In this document: positions 17,707-25,589 of the stretch, one piece after another | How positions within the stretch are numbered: the stretch's first letter is position 1 | How the letters are laid out: each line of letters opens with the position of its first letter | Source: Janthinobacterium sp. BJB426 | GTDB taxonomy: Bacteria; Pseudomonadota; Gammaproteobacteria; Burkholderiales; Burkholderiaceae_D | Direction of reading: 5' to 3' | NCBI RefSeq assembly: GCF_002735705.1 | Contig: NZ_PDZL01000001.1 | Location: 310,001-374,000, forward strand | DNA: 64,000 nt | Made by a program: the position numbers and the translations under genes | The notes under the pieces: generated by a model | What the model was told of the DNA's origin: nothing | What the model saw: the letters and a program-made list of their open reading frames with translations, nothing else | The model's database searches: none

Positions 17707-19386
17707 ATGCAAGCAATGAGTTATGTACATGGCGCCCACGAGACGCCGTTGATCGGCGAAACGATAGGCGCCTACCTGGACGGCATCGCCGCCCGCTACG
17801 GCCAGCACGACGCCCTGATCGTCGCGCACCAGAACGTGCGCTGGACGTATCGTGAATTCCAGCAACGCGTGCACCGCCTGGCCGCCGGCTTGCTGAAACT
17901 GGGCTTGCAGCCGGGCGACCGGGTCGGCATCTGGTCGCAAAACTGCGCCGAATGGGTGCTGACGCAGTTCGCCACGGCGAAAGCCGGTTTGATCATGGTC
18001 AACATCAACCCCGCCTACCGGCGCTCCGAACTCGAATACGTGCTCGACAAGGTGCAATGCAGCGCGCTGATCCTGTCGCCCAGCTTCAAGTCCAGCGATT
18101 ACCTGGCCATCGTGCAAGACGTGGTGCCGGAAATCGCCCGTTCGCGCGCGGGCGCCCTGCAGTCGCCGCGCCTGCCGCAATTGCGCCACGTCATCCGCCT
18201 GGGTGCGGCCGCCACGCCAGGCATGCACCACTTCGACGCCCTGATGGATGGCATTGCCGATACCGACCTGGCGCATCTGGCCGAAGTGAGCGCTACCTTG
18301 CAGTTTGACGACGCCGTCAACATTCAGTTCACGTCCGGCACCACGGGCGCGCCGAAAGGCGCCACCTTGACGCATCACAATATCCTGAATAACGGTTTCT
18401 TCATCGGCGAAGCCATGCGCCTCACCGAACAGGACCGCTTGTGCATCCCCGTGCCCCTGTACCACTGCTTCGGCATGGTGCTGGGCAACCTGGCCTGCGT
18501 CACGCATGGTGCGGCCATGGTGTTTCCCGGCGAAGGCTTCGATCCGAAAGCCGTGCTGGAAACCGTGCAGGCCGAACGCTGCACGGGGCTGCACGGCGTG
18601 CCGACCATGTTCATCGCCATCCTCGACCATCCTGACTTCAAGCAATACGATCTGTCCCAGTTGCGCACCGGTATCATGGCCGGTTCGCCATGCCCGATGG
18701 AAGTCATGACGCGGGTCATCGAATTGATGCACATGGCGGAAATCACGATTGCGTATGGCATGACGGAAACGTCGCCCGTCAGCTTCCAGACGGCGATCGA
18801 GGATCCGCGCGAAATGCGCGTGTCGTCCATCGGCCGTGTCCACCCGCACCTGGAAGTGAAAGTCATCGATGCGGAAGGGCGCATCGTGCCGCGCGGCGAG
18901 AAGGGCGAATTGCTCACGCGCGGCTATTCCGTGATGCAGGGCTACTGGGGCGACCCGGAAAAGACCAGCGAAGCCATCGATGCGGCGCGCTGGATGCACA
19001 CGGGCGACCTGGCCGTCATCGACGCCAACGGTTTTTGCAGCATCGTCGGCCGCTCGAAAGACATGGTGATACGCGGCGGCGAAAACATCTATCCGCGCGA
19101 AGTCGAGGAATTCCTGTACCGCCACCCGAGCGTGCTCGACGTGCAATGCGTGGGCGTGCCCGATGCCAAATATGGCGAAGAGTTGTGCGCCTGTATCATC
19201 CTGCGTCCTGGCACGCAGGCCACCAGCGACGACATCCGCGCCTTTTGCGATGGGCAGATCGCCTATTACAAGATTCCCCGCTATGTGCGTTTCGTCGAAG
19301 AATTCCCCATGACGGTGACGGGCAAGATCCAGAAATACCTGTTGCGCAAGCAGGTGGCGACGGATCTGGGCTTGAGCGTGGAATAA
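17707..19386 (+). CDS. AMP-dependent fatty acyl-CoA ligase
   Basis: 559 residues of the ANL adenylate-forming superfamily. Seen in order are the P-loop-like motif [23 protein letters not shown], the hinge region [15 protein letters not shown] with [16 protein letters not shown], and the C-terminal catalytic lysine in TVTGKIQK. It activates a carboxylic acid to an acyl-adenylate and then to an acyl-CoA thioester. The sequence is of the medium/long-chain FadD-like type; the chain length cannot be read from it. A GGAG precedes the ATG by five bases. A TATAAT at 17645-17650 may be the -10 element. Confidence 0.9.
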   Translation: MQAMSYVHGAHETPLIGETIGAYLDGIAARYGQHDALIVAHQNVRWTYREFQQRVHRLAAGLLKLGLQPGDRVGIWSQNCAEWVLTQFATAKAGLIMVNINPAYRRSELEYVLDKVQCSALILSPSFKSSDYLAIVQDVVPEIARSRAGALQSPRLPQLRHVIRLGAAATPGMHHFDALMDGIADTDLAHLAEVSATLQFDDAVNIQFTSGTTGAPKGATLTHHNILNNGFFIGEAMRLTEQDRLCIPVPLYHCFGMVLGNLACVTHGAAMVFPGEGFDPKAVLETVQAERCTGLHGVPTMFIAILDHPDFKQYDLSQLRTGIMAGSPCPMEVMTRVIELMHMAEITIAYGMTETSPVSFQTAIEDPREMRVSSIGRVHPHLEVKVIDAEGRIVPRGEKGELLTRGYSVMQGYWGDPEKTSEAIDAARWMHTGDLAVIDANGFCSIVGRSKDMVIRGGENIYPREVEEFLYRHPSVLDVQCVGVPDAKYGEELCACIILRPGTQATSDDIRAFCDGQIAYYKIPRYVRFVEEFPMTVTGKIQKYLLRKQVATDLGLSVE

Positions 19387-19403
19387 ATTTTTCGTCAGCC
19401 CAT

Positions 19404-19437
19404 AAAAAAACACCGGGACGCTCGCGCGGCCCGGTGT
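19404..19437 (-). terminator. Intrinsic terminator of PEP-CTERM gene
   Basis: ACACCGGG (19410-19417) pairs with CCCGGTGT (19430-19437). On the minus strand seven T residues follow. The plus strand has only CTT after the stem, so it serves the minus-strand gene best but may also slow convergent transcription from the ligase gene. Confidence 0.85.
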
Positions 19438-19460
19438 CTTGCATTAATTCAGCGTAAAGC

Positions 19461-20441
19461 TTAAGCCATCGCGACTTGTGGTGCGCGCGCTGGCGTGCGG
19501 CGGCGCACGAAGGCGAGCAGGCCCAGGCCGGCCAGCAGCATGGCGTAGGTACCTGGTTCCGGCACGGCCGAGACGCTGACCGTGTTGAAGCCTGCGCCGT
19601 TCATCGAGACATGGCCATAATTGACCGAGCTGACCGAATTGGCGATCAACGTGCCGTTCATGCTGCCCGAACCGGAAAACGCGCTGTTCGGTGCCAGGAT
19701 GCTGCCGTTGATGCCGACGTTGTTCAGGTTGGTGGTGGTGGCATTGGCGAAGTTGAGCAGCGTACGGTCGGCGAAGCTGCCAAAATTGTCGAAGCCGCCG
19801 CTCATGGTGATGTTGGTGGCCGTGCCATTGATGATGATGCTGGCCGTGCTTTTCAGCGACGATACGTCCAGGGTCAGGTTATGCAGGTCGTTCGCCGCGA
19901 TGGTGAAGACGTTGACGTCGGCGTTGACATCGCCGACCAGCTTGAAGCCGCCGTATTGCGAGATCACGGTGCCGTTCGATTGCAGCTTGGCCACATCGCC
20001 CGACAGTGTCGTCAGTTGCTGCTGGGCAGCTGCGAAGTCCAGGGTGGAAGCATTGCCCTTGCTGAAGGTGCCCGTTGGGTACCACGATGGCGCCGTTACG
20101 CTGCCGTTGGCATTGCTCACGCCATACACGCCCGTACCGTTGATGGTGCCGCTACCGATGTTCAGGTTGTTACCTGCGACCAAGGTGTTGACGGCGCTGC
20201 CCGGCTTCTTGTTCGAGCCGACGCTGTAGCTGTCCAGGTAGATATTGCCGCCAGCAGCCAGGCTGCCGCCGACGCTGGTGAAGCCACTGGCGTTGCTGCT
20301 GCCGATGTTGCCGAAGATAAAGGCCGAGTAGCCGTTGGCGACGCCGAGGTCAATCACGGTCGCCTGGGCCGAGGCGCTGAAGGAGAAGGCGAACAGGGCG
20401 GCGCTGATGAGCGGCAAGGTGCGGGCAGTAAATAATTTCAT
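19461..20441 (-). CDS. PEP-CTERM choice-of-anchor A protein
   Basis: About 326 residues. The signal peptide is MKLFTARTLPLISAALFAF and cleaves after SASAQA. The body is a low-complexity, Asn/Gly/Ser/Thr-rich repeat domain of the choice-of-anchor A type (VANGYSAFIFGNI near the start). The C-terminus is VPEPGTYAMLLAGLGLLAFV followed by RRRTPARA: the PEP-CTERM sorting signal, helix and basic tail. Such proteins are exported and processed by an exosortase, usually with exopolysaccharide production. No exosortase is in this window. The ATG at 20441 fits the signal peptide; one four codons earlier (20453) is also possible. Confidence 0.9.
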   Translation of the reverse strand: MKLFTARTLPLISAALFAFSFSASAQATVIDLGVANGYSAFIFGNIGSSNASGFTSVGGSLAAGGNIYLDSYSVGSNKKPGSAVNTLVAGNNLNIGSGTINGTGVYGVSNANGSVTAPSWYPTGTFSKGNASTLDFAAAQQQLTTLSGDVAKLQSNGTVISQYGGFKLVGDVNADVNVFTIAANDLHNLTLDVSSLKSTASIIINGTATNITMSGGFDNFGSFADRTLLNFANATTTNLNNVGINGSILAPNSAFSGSGSMNGTLIANSVSSVNYGHVSMNGAGFNTVSVSAVPEPGTYAMLLAGLGLLAFVRRRTPARAPQVAMA

Positions 20442-20607
20442 GGACAATCTCATGGTGAATGGGGGGACGAATAGGGCGGGAAAGCAAGACACCGCCATCG
20501 CGCAAGCCATCATTATAATCTAAAAAACAATTCTAGTTCAATTTATATAATTAACTATATTTAAAAGCAACACTTTTGCCGCTTTCGAAGTTTGCTTTGC
20601 GGGTAAG

Positions 20608-20633
20608 AAAAAACCGGGACAGGCCCGGTTTTT
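20608..20633 (-). terminator. Intrinsic terminator of the ArnT-like gene
   Basis: ACCGGG (20613-20618) pairs with CCCGGT (20624-20629), with A and T runs on both sides. On the minus strand it lies just beyond the glycosyltransferase stop. It is symmetrical and could act in both directions. Confidence 0.85.
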
Positions 20634-20639
20634 CGTGTG

Positions 20640-22364
20640 TTACCTGACGCGCTGGTACAGGCGGAAGCGTTCCACGTCATCCGTGGGACGGCGCCCTTCC
20701 CACAGCTTGATCCAGTCCGCCCCGTGGTGCTCGGGCAGCTGCTCCTTGCTGTCAGGCACCTTGATGCTGTCTTGCAACAGGAACACATCGCATTGCTGCT
20801 GCCCCACCTTGGCAAACGGCAAGTGGCCGAAGTAGGCGAACGAGGCGCGCTGAGCGGCGCCGACGTTGCTGTTGATGCACTTGCTGCCTGGCGGCAGGTG
20901 GATGGAAATCTGGTGCGCCACGCTGGCGTAGCTCTTGCTGTAGTTCAGCGGCGGCAGGAACAAGGTCATGATCAGCACCCAGATCAGGATCAGGCCGCCG
21001 GACGACAGCACCACGGCGCGCCACAGCACGGCCGGCTGGCGCGAGATGCGCCAGTGCACCAGCGCCACCCAGCCTGCGCTGGCGCAGGCGGCCACGAAAA
21101 AGGCCAGCAAGTCCAGCTCGGGCTTGAAGCCTGGCATCAGTTTCAGGGCATTGTGCGACAGTTTTGGCGGCCAGCCCGTCAGGATGGCGAACCAGAACAG
21201 CCACAGCGCGAGGGCGCAGATGGTCAGCACCATCACGGAGAACCAGTCGATGGCGTTGATGGCGCCCCGTTTCATCGTCAGCAGGCCGAACGCGGCCATC
21301 ACGGCCAGCGGCGGCAGCAGCGGCAGCAGCTGGCTCGGGTCGGGATCGGGATGGCACAGGCCCAGGATGGCCAGCATGGCAACAAAGGTCAGCGGCACGA
21401 CGATGTGCAGCACGTGGTGCTGACGGCGCCAGGCATACACGGCCCAGGCGGCGAACGGCCACGCGGGCCAGAAGAACCAGATGCCGACACGCAAGAAATA
21501 CTGCACGCTTTTCAGGCTTGGGGCGCTGAACTGGCGGCAATTCCATTCCATCCACGCTTGCAGCGGCGAGTGGCCGTACGGCCGCAGCCATTCGCCCGGC
21601 AGCAGCCAGACGAGGGTCAGCGCGACGCCGATCAATATGGCCAGCGCCAGGTGGCGTATGCTGCGCAGCAAGGGCAGGCGCAGGAAGATGGTGCACAGCA
21701 GCAAGGCGATGCTCAGTGCCGCCGGCGTGATCCAGCCGCGCGCCAGGGTCAGGCCGCCCATCGCCAGGCCCAGCAGGGCCGCATTGCGCACGGACGGGCC
21801 TTCCATGTAGCGCACGGCGCGGTACAGCAGATAGGCCATCAGGGACACGTACAGCGCTTCGGCCGTGATGTCGTGGCTGTGCTGCAGCAGGCCCAGGCAA
21901 CCCAGGTAGATGAGCACGGCGGCATCGGCCAGGGTGCGGCCGAAGTCGTCCGGCTCGGGCTGGCCGCCGAAGGCCAGGCGCAAAGGCTGGGCATCGTTGC
22001 GGCGGCCCAGGTTGAAGGCGGTGTACCAGACGGACAGGGTGCTGACGACGAAGATGCCGATGGTCGACATGCGCGCGCCAAACACGTCGCCGTCAATCCA
22101 GCCGAACAGCTTGATGAAAATGGCGCCCAGCCAGAAGGCCAGCGGGCCTTCATCGGGCAGCGACAGGCCGGCCACGTTGGGCCACAGCCAGTCGTTCAGG
22201 CCGCCATGCGCCATGGTCCACATGATGCCGAAACTGGCGGCATCATCGTTCTTCCACGGTTCGCGGCCGATCAGGCCAGGCAGGATGTACAGCAGGCCAA
22301 GCGCAAACAAGGCCCATCGTGGCAGCGCGAGTGTGGCAGCGGCAGGAAGGCGGACTGGCTTCAT
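20640..22364 (-). CDS. GT39/ArnT-like membrane glycosyltransferase
   Basis: 574 residues with about ten or more hydrophobic segments and a soluble C-terminal domain after residue 470. GREPWKNDDAASFGIMWTMA near the N-terminus fits the first periplasmic loop of ArnT/PMT-type enzymes, where an acidic pair (here DD) is catalytic. These enzymes use a polyprenyl-phosphate sugar to glycosylate lipid A or proteins on the periplasmic side. The acceptor is not known. It is a single gene with its own terminator. Its neighbour is an exported PEP-CTERM protein, but they do not look cotranscribed. Confidence 0.82.
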   Translation of the reverse strand: MKPVRLPAAATLALPRWALFALGLLYILPGLIGREPWKNDDAASFGIMWTMAHGGLNDWLWPNVAGLSLPDEGPLAFWLGAIFIKLFGWIDGDVFGARMSTIGIFVVSTLSVWYTAFNLGRRNDAQPLRLAFGGQPEPDDFGRTLADAAVLIYLGCLGLLQHSHDITAEALYVSLMAYLLYRAVRYMEGPSVRNAALLGLAMGGLTLARGWITPAALSIALLLCTIFLRLPLLRSIRHLALAILIGVALTLVWLLPGEWLRPYGHSPLQAWMEWNCRQFSAPSLKSVQYFLRVGIWFFWPAWPFAAWAVYAWRRQHHVLHIVVPLTFVAMLAILGLCHPDPDPSQLLPLLPPLAVMAAFGLLTMKRGAINAIDWFSVMVLTICALALWLFWFAILTGWPPKLSHNALKLMPGFKPELDLLAFFVAACASAGWVALVHWRISRQPAVLWRAVVLSSGGLILIWVLIMTLFLPPLNYSKSYASVAHQISIHLPPGSKCINSNVGAAQRASFAYFGHLPFAKVGQQQCDVFLLQDSIKVPDSKEQLPEHHGADWIKLWEGRRPTDDVERFRLYQRVR

Positions 22365-22445
22365 CGATAATCGGTATCAGAATAGTGGCAAGACGCGACG
22401 AATGGCGTCGGGTATGCGCGAGTATAAAGTAAAGCGGCCAAAGAC

Positions 22446-22472
22446 AAAAAAGGCAGCCGTAGCTGCCTTTTC
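22446..22472 (-). terminator. Intrinsic terminator of rpmE2
   Basis: AAGGCAGC (22450-22457) pairs with GCTGCCTT (22462-22469) around a four-base loop. Read on the minus strand, T residues from 22451 downward follow. It lies about 47 bases after the L31 stop codon. Confidence 0.85.
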
Positions 22473-22516
22473 TCTGGTAGCCGAAGCTGCCCTTTTTTGC
22501 CGCAAAGCGGCAAAAA

Positions 22517-22786
22517 TCAGCCTGCTGCGACTGCGGTTTTCGAACCAACCGAACCGAACTTCTGACGGAACTTCTCGACGCGACCAGCGGTATCGACGAT
22601 TTTGTGCTTGCCCGTGAAGAATGGGTGCGATTCAGCCGAAACCTCGATCTTCACCAGTGGGTATTCTTTACCGTCGTGGGTGATTTTTTCGCGGGTTTGG
22701 ATGGTCGAGCGGGTGACGAATTTGAAATCGCACGACAGATCGTGGAAAACAACTTCGCGGTATTCTGGATGGGTATCGACTTTCAT
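22517..22786 (-). CDS. rpmE2: 50S ribosomal protein L31 type B
   Basis: 89 residues starting [19 protein letters not shown]. This is the zinc-independent type B form: it lacks the CxxC pairs that bind zinc in type A L31, with only one cysteine near residue 19. Type B proteins often replace type A under zinc limitation, though in many betaproteobacteria this is the only copy. The core [20 protein letters not shown] and [10 protein letters not shown] matches the family. An AGAGAGAA purine tract precedes the ATG at 22786. It has its own promoter downstream of rho. Confidence 0.96.
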   Translation of the reverse strand: MKVDTHPEYREVVFHDLSCDFKFVTRSTIQTREKITHDGKEYPLVKIEVSAESHPFFTGKHKIVDTAGRVEKFRQKFGSVGSKTAVAAG

Positions 22787-22889
22787 GGTCTTCTCTCTAG
22801 TTTGGTAGCCAAACAGCACTTCGTCGGTCGTCCTGCTTCTTGACCCGATTGCCGATCACTTGCCAGGGTTTAAAATAATGCAACCGTCG

Positions 22890-22918
22890 ATTATATAGCG
22901 CTTTCGGGCAGACGGCAA
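22890..22918 (-). promoter_or_regulatory. Sigma-70 promoter of rpmE2
   Basis: TTGCCG (22913-22918) and a perfect TATAAT (22890-22895) are separated by 17 bases on the minus strand. Transcription would start near 22883 and leave a leader of about 97 bases before rpmE2. The -35 element adjoins the rho terminator. Confidence 0.82.
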
Positions 22919-22920
22919 TA

Positions 22921-22945
22921 AAAAAGCCGCTCAATGAGCGGCTTT
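22921..22945 (-). terminator. Intrinsic terminator of rho
   Basis: AAAGCCGCT (22923-22931) pairs with AGCGGCTTT (22937-22945). An A run on the plus strand (22919-22925) gives the minus-strand T tract. It lies about 70 bases after the rho stop and immediately before the rpmE2 promoter, so rho and rpmE2 are separate units. Confidence 0.85.
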
Positions 22946-22966
22946 GCGGGATGATCCGCGGACGGC

Positions 22967-23009
22967 TGGGGTCAGACGGGGTCGCCTAGACCCGTCGGGT
23001 CTGACCCCA
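22967..23009. repeat. Inverted repeat with TGGGGTCAGAC arms
   Basis: TGGGGTCAGAC (22967-22977) and GTCTGACCCCA (22999-23009) are perfect reverse complements of 11 bases. The inner bases (GGG and a CCCGTC/GACGGG-like stretch) extend the pairing imperfectly. It sits between the rho stop and the rho terminator. A near-identical shorter palindrome is at 63407-63421, so this looks like a dispersed intergenic repeat. Confidence 0.75.
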
Positions 23010-23013
23010 AAAA

Positions 23014-24276
23014 TCAGCCGCCGCGTCTCATCATATCGAAAAACTCTGCGTTGTTCTTCGTTGCCTTCATCTTGTCCAGAATGAACTCCATCGCCTCGAT
23101 CTCGTCCATCGAATACAGCAACTTGCGCAAAATCCAGATTTTTTGCAGCTCGTTCGGCTTGATCAGCAGTTCTTCGCGGCGCGTACCCGATTTGTTCAGG
23201 TTGATTGCCGGGTAGACACGTTTTTCAGCCAGGCGGCGTTCCAGATGCACTTCCATGTTGCCGGTACCCTTGAATTCTTCAAAGATCACGTCATCCATGC
23301 GCGAACCCGTTTCGATCAGCGCCGTGGCGATGATGGTCAGCGAGCCGCCTTCTTCGATATTGCGCGCGGCGCCGAAGAAGCGTTTTGGACGTTGCAGCGC
23401 GTTCGCGTCGACACCACCGGTCAGGACCTTGCCAGAGGCAGGGATAACGGTGTTGTAGGCGCGTGCCAGACGGGTGATTGAGTCGAGCAGGATGACCACG
23501 TCTTTTTTCATTTCGACCAGGCGCTTGGCTTTTTCCAGCACCATCTCGGCCACTTGCACGTGGCGCGTGGCCGGTTCGTCGAAGGTCGAGGCGACGACTT
23601 CGCCGCGCACGGAGCGTTGCATTTCGGTAACTTCTTCCGGACGTTCGTCGATCAGCAGCACGATCAGGGTGATGTCCGGGTGGTTGGCCGTGATCGCATG
23701 CGCGATGTGCTGCAGGATCACGGATTTACCGGATTTCGGCGATGCCACCAGCAAGCCGCGCTGGCCTTTGCCGATCGGGGCGATCAGGTCGATGATGCGG
23801 CCGGTGATGTTTTCCTGGCCATTCATTTCACGTTCCAGGCGCAGCGGCTCGTTCGGGTGCAGCGGCGTCAGGTTTTCAAACAGGATGCGGTGTTTCGACA
23901 TCTCCGGCGATTCGCCGTTGACCTTGTCGACTTTGACCAATGCGAAATAGCGTTCGCCATCTTTCGGGGTCCGTACCTCGCCTTCGATCGAATCGCCGGT
24001 GTGCAGATTGAAGCGGCGGATTTGCGAAGGGGAGATGTAAATGTCGTCGGTGGACGCCATGTAGCTGGCGTCGGGCGAGCGCAGGAAGCCGAAGCCGTCA
24101 GGCAGCACTTCCAGGGCGCCGTCGCCAAAAATCTGTTCGCCGGACTTGGCGCGTTTTTTCAGGATAGCGAACATCAGCTCCTGTTTGCGCAAGCGGGCTG
24201 CGTTGTCAATGTCAAGACCGATCGCCATCTCAAGCAGGGCGGATACGTGTAGGGCCTTTAGTTCGGATAAATGCAT
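23014..24276 (-). CDS. rho: Transcription termination factor Rho
   Basis: 420 residues, the normal length. The N-terminal domain [18 protein letters not shown] is followed by the RNA-binding cold-shock-like domain ([17 protein letters not shown]), the Walker A loop [11 protein letters not shown], Walker [17 protein letters not shown] and the R loop region. Rho is a hexameric RNA helicase that releases nascent transcripts at rut sites and is essential in most bacteria. No insertion in the N-terminal domain is present. The trxA-rho-rpmE2 order is conserved in related genomes. Rho usually autoregulates through attenuation, but no clear leader can be marked here. Confidence 0.98.
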   Translation of the reverse strand: MHLSELKALHVSALLEMAIGLDIDNAARLRKQELMFAILKKRAKSGEQIFGDGALEVLPDGFGFLRSPDASYMASTDDIYISPSQIRRFNLHTGDSIEGEVRTPKDGERYFALVKVDKVNGESPEMSKHRILFENLTPLHPNEPLRLEREMNGQENITGRIIDLIAPIGKGQRGLLVASPKSGKSVILQHIAHAITANHPDITLIVLLIDERPEEVTEMQRSVRGEVVASTFDEPATRHVQVAEMVLEKAKRLVEMKKDVVILLDSITRLARAYNTVIPASGKVLTGGVDANALQRPKRFFGAARNIEEGGSLTIIATALIETGSRMDDVIFEEFKGTGNMEVHLERRLAEKRVYPAINLNKSGTRREELLIKPNELQKIWILRKLLYSMDEIEAMEFILDKMKATKNNAEFFDMMRRGG

Positions 24277-24396
24277 ATGTGTTGAGTGTCCCGAGACGGG
24301 ATGTAAAGGTAGGGGAGGGGACTGCGTGGCGTTGATTAATTATTGGGGAAGGCTGTGCACGAATGAGGCAAAGCCGCTTCCCGGTCGTTCCAGTCA

Positions 24397-24422
24397 GGCG
24401 GCGCTGCGGGCGCAGCGCTGCC
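24397..24422 (-). other. Strong GC hairpin between trxA and rho
   Basis: An 11-bp stem (24397-24407 with 24412-24422, one G-U pair) begins 10 bases after the trxA stop. No T run follows on the minus strand, so it is not a standard intrinsic terminator. It may protect the trxA mRNA end or pause transcription before rho. Confidence 0.45.
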
Positions 24423-24431
24423 TATCATACA

Positions 24432-24758
24432 TTAAATGTTGCTGTCGACGAAAGCGGTCAACTGGCCCTTGGCCATGGCGCCCACTTTTTGAGCAGCCGC
24501 AACACCATCCTTGAACAGGATCAGGGTCGGGATGCCGCGGATGCCGAACTTGGCAGGCACTGCCTGGTTGGCGTCCACGTCCATCTTGGCGATCTGGATG
24601 CGGCCGGCGTATTCCTTGGCCACTTCTTCCAGGATCGGGGCGATGGCCTTGCAGGGACCGCACCATTCTGCCCAGAAGTCGACCAGTACTGGCAACTCGG
24701 ATTTCAGGACGTCTGCTTCAAAAGATGCATCGCTAATGTGTTTGATATTTTCGCTCAT
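24432..24758 (-). CDS. trxA: Thioredoxin
   Basis: 108 residues starting MSENIKHISD. The active site WCGPC is in FWAEWCGPCKAIAPIL, and the cis-proline loop is GIRGIPTLILFKDG. It reduces disulfides of cytoplasmic proteins using electrons from thioredoxin reductase. The ATG at 24758 is preferred because GAGGAAAAT lies directly upstream; nine extra codons to an earlier ATG are not family-like. It lies upstream of rho, as in many proteobacteria. Confidence 0.97.
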   Translation of the reverse strand: MSENIKHISDASFEADVLKSELPVLVDFWAEWCGPCKAIAPILEEVAKEYAGRIQIAKMDVDANQAVPAKFGIRGIPTLILFKDGVAAAQKVGAMAKGQLTAFVDSNI

Positions 24759-25060
24759 ATTTTCCTCAAATGAGGGTGGGATCAATAATGCCTGGAATTA
24801 ACCATACGCTGGTTCGCCATCCATGCTTCCTGGAATGCAGTGAGAAGATGGGGACAATGGGCACGACTTCAATGTCTTGGAAGGTGCGACCAGAGGTATG
24901 CAGGCGGGGATGGCTGAAATAATAACCCATTTTTTCAAAGCGTGGCGATTATTGCAGAAAAACTTGAGGCATATCGTCCCCATGCGTGCCGGCAGGGCGG
25001 CAAAGCCGCATGCCTGCTGGCCTGCAGCGCCGTGTCCGCCCTCCCGTCCGGCCTGCGCGC

Positions 25061-25519
25061 TCAGGCTTGTACGCTGGCCTGACGCGCCGTGTGCTGCAGT
25101 TGCAAGTTCACCATCAGCTGCAATTCCGCGCTTTCCATCGGCTTGCGGAAGGTGCCCAATATATGCAGGCCGTTGGCCATGGCCAGACGTTCGGCCGCCA
25201 GGCGCACGGCCGAATGCAGGCCCGACAACAGGACCACGCCGCCGCGGAAGCCGTTTTCCGCCGCCATGCGCAAAAATTCGATGCCGTCGATGTCAGGCAT
25301 GGACAGGTCGCAGATCAGCAGGTCGGGCTGGTGTTGCTTCAGGGTCGACAGCGCCTGTTCGCTGTGCGATTCGCAGCGGATGTCGAACTGGCCCATCTGT
25401 TCGAGCATGTCGCTGAGCACGTCGAGCATGAAAACGTCGTCGTCCAGCAGCAGCACGCGCAATGGCGCCAGGCCTGCTTCGTTGTGTTCCCGGCTTGCTT
25501 GGTTTGATACAGTGTTCAT
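25061..25519 (-). CDS. Stand-alone receiver domain response regulator
   Basis: 152 residues from the ATG at 25519 (AGAAAG eight bases upstream). One receiver domain follows a disordered N-terminus of about 20 residues: LRVLLLDDDVFMLDVLSDML gives the acidic pocket, LLICDLSMPDIDG the phosphoacceptor, and LGTFRKPMES the conserved lysine. The GTFRKP ending resembles receivers normally fused to EAL domains, but no output domain follows. It starts 70 bases after the stop of the four-PAS hybrid kinase and is likely part of the same relay, either as a phosphate sink or as a partner-binding output. Confidence 0.88.
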   Translation of the reverse strand: MNTVSNQASREHNEAGLAPLRVLLLDDDVFMLDVLSDMLEQMGQFDIRCESHSEQALSTLKQHQPDLLICDLSMPDIDGIEFLRMAAENGFRGGVVLLSGLHSAVRLAAERLAMANGLHILGTFRKPMESAELQLMVNLQLQHTARQASVQA

Positions 25520-25589
25520 CGTCATGTCTTTCTGTTGATATGCATCGCTGTCGATGCCGATACCTTGCCGCAACCCAATTTGGCGATAG

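Noticed and set aside
17644-19413. 589-codon open frame opposite the acyl-CoA ligase gene
   Set aside because: It is fully antisense to a strongly conserved enzyme gene. Its composition (His/Arg/Ala/Gly-rich with no known domains) is what high-GC third-codon bias creates.
20637-22370. 577-codon open frame opposite the ArnT-like glycosyltransferase
   Set aside because: It is a Gln/His/Arg-rich frame without domains, antisense to a membrane glycosyltransferase with clear family motifs.
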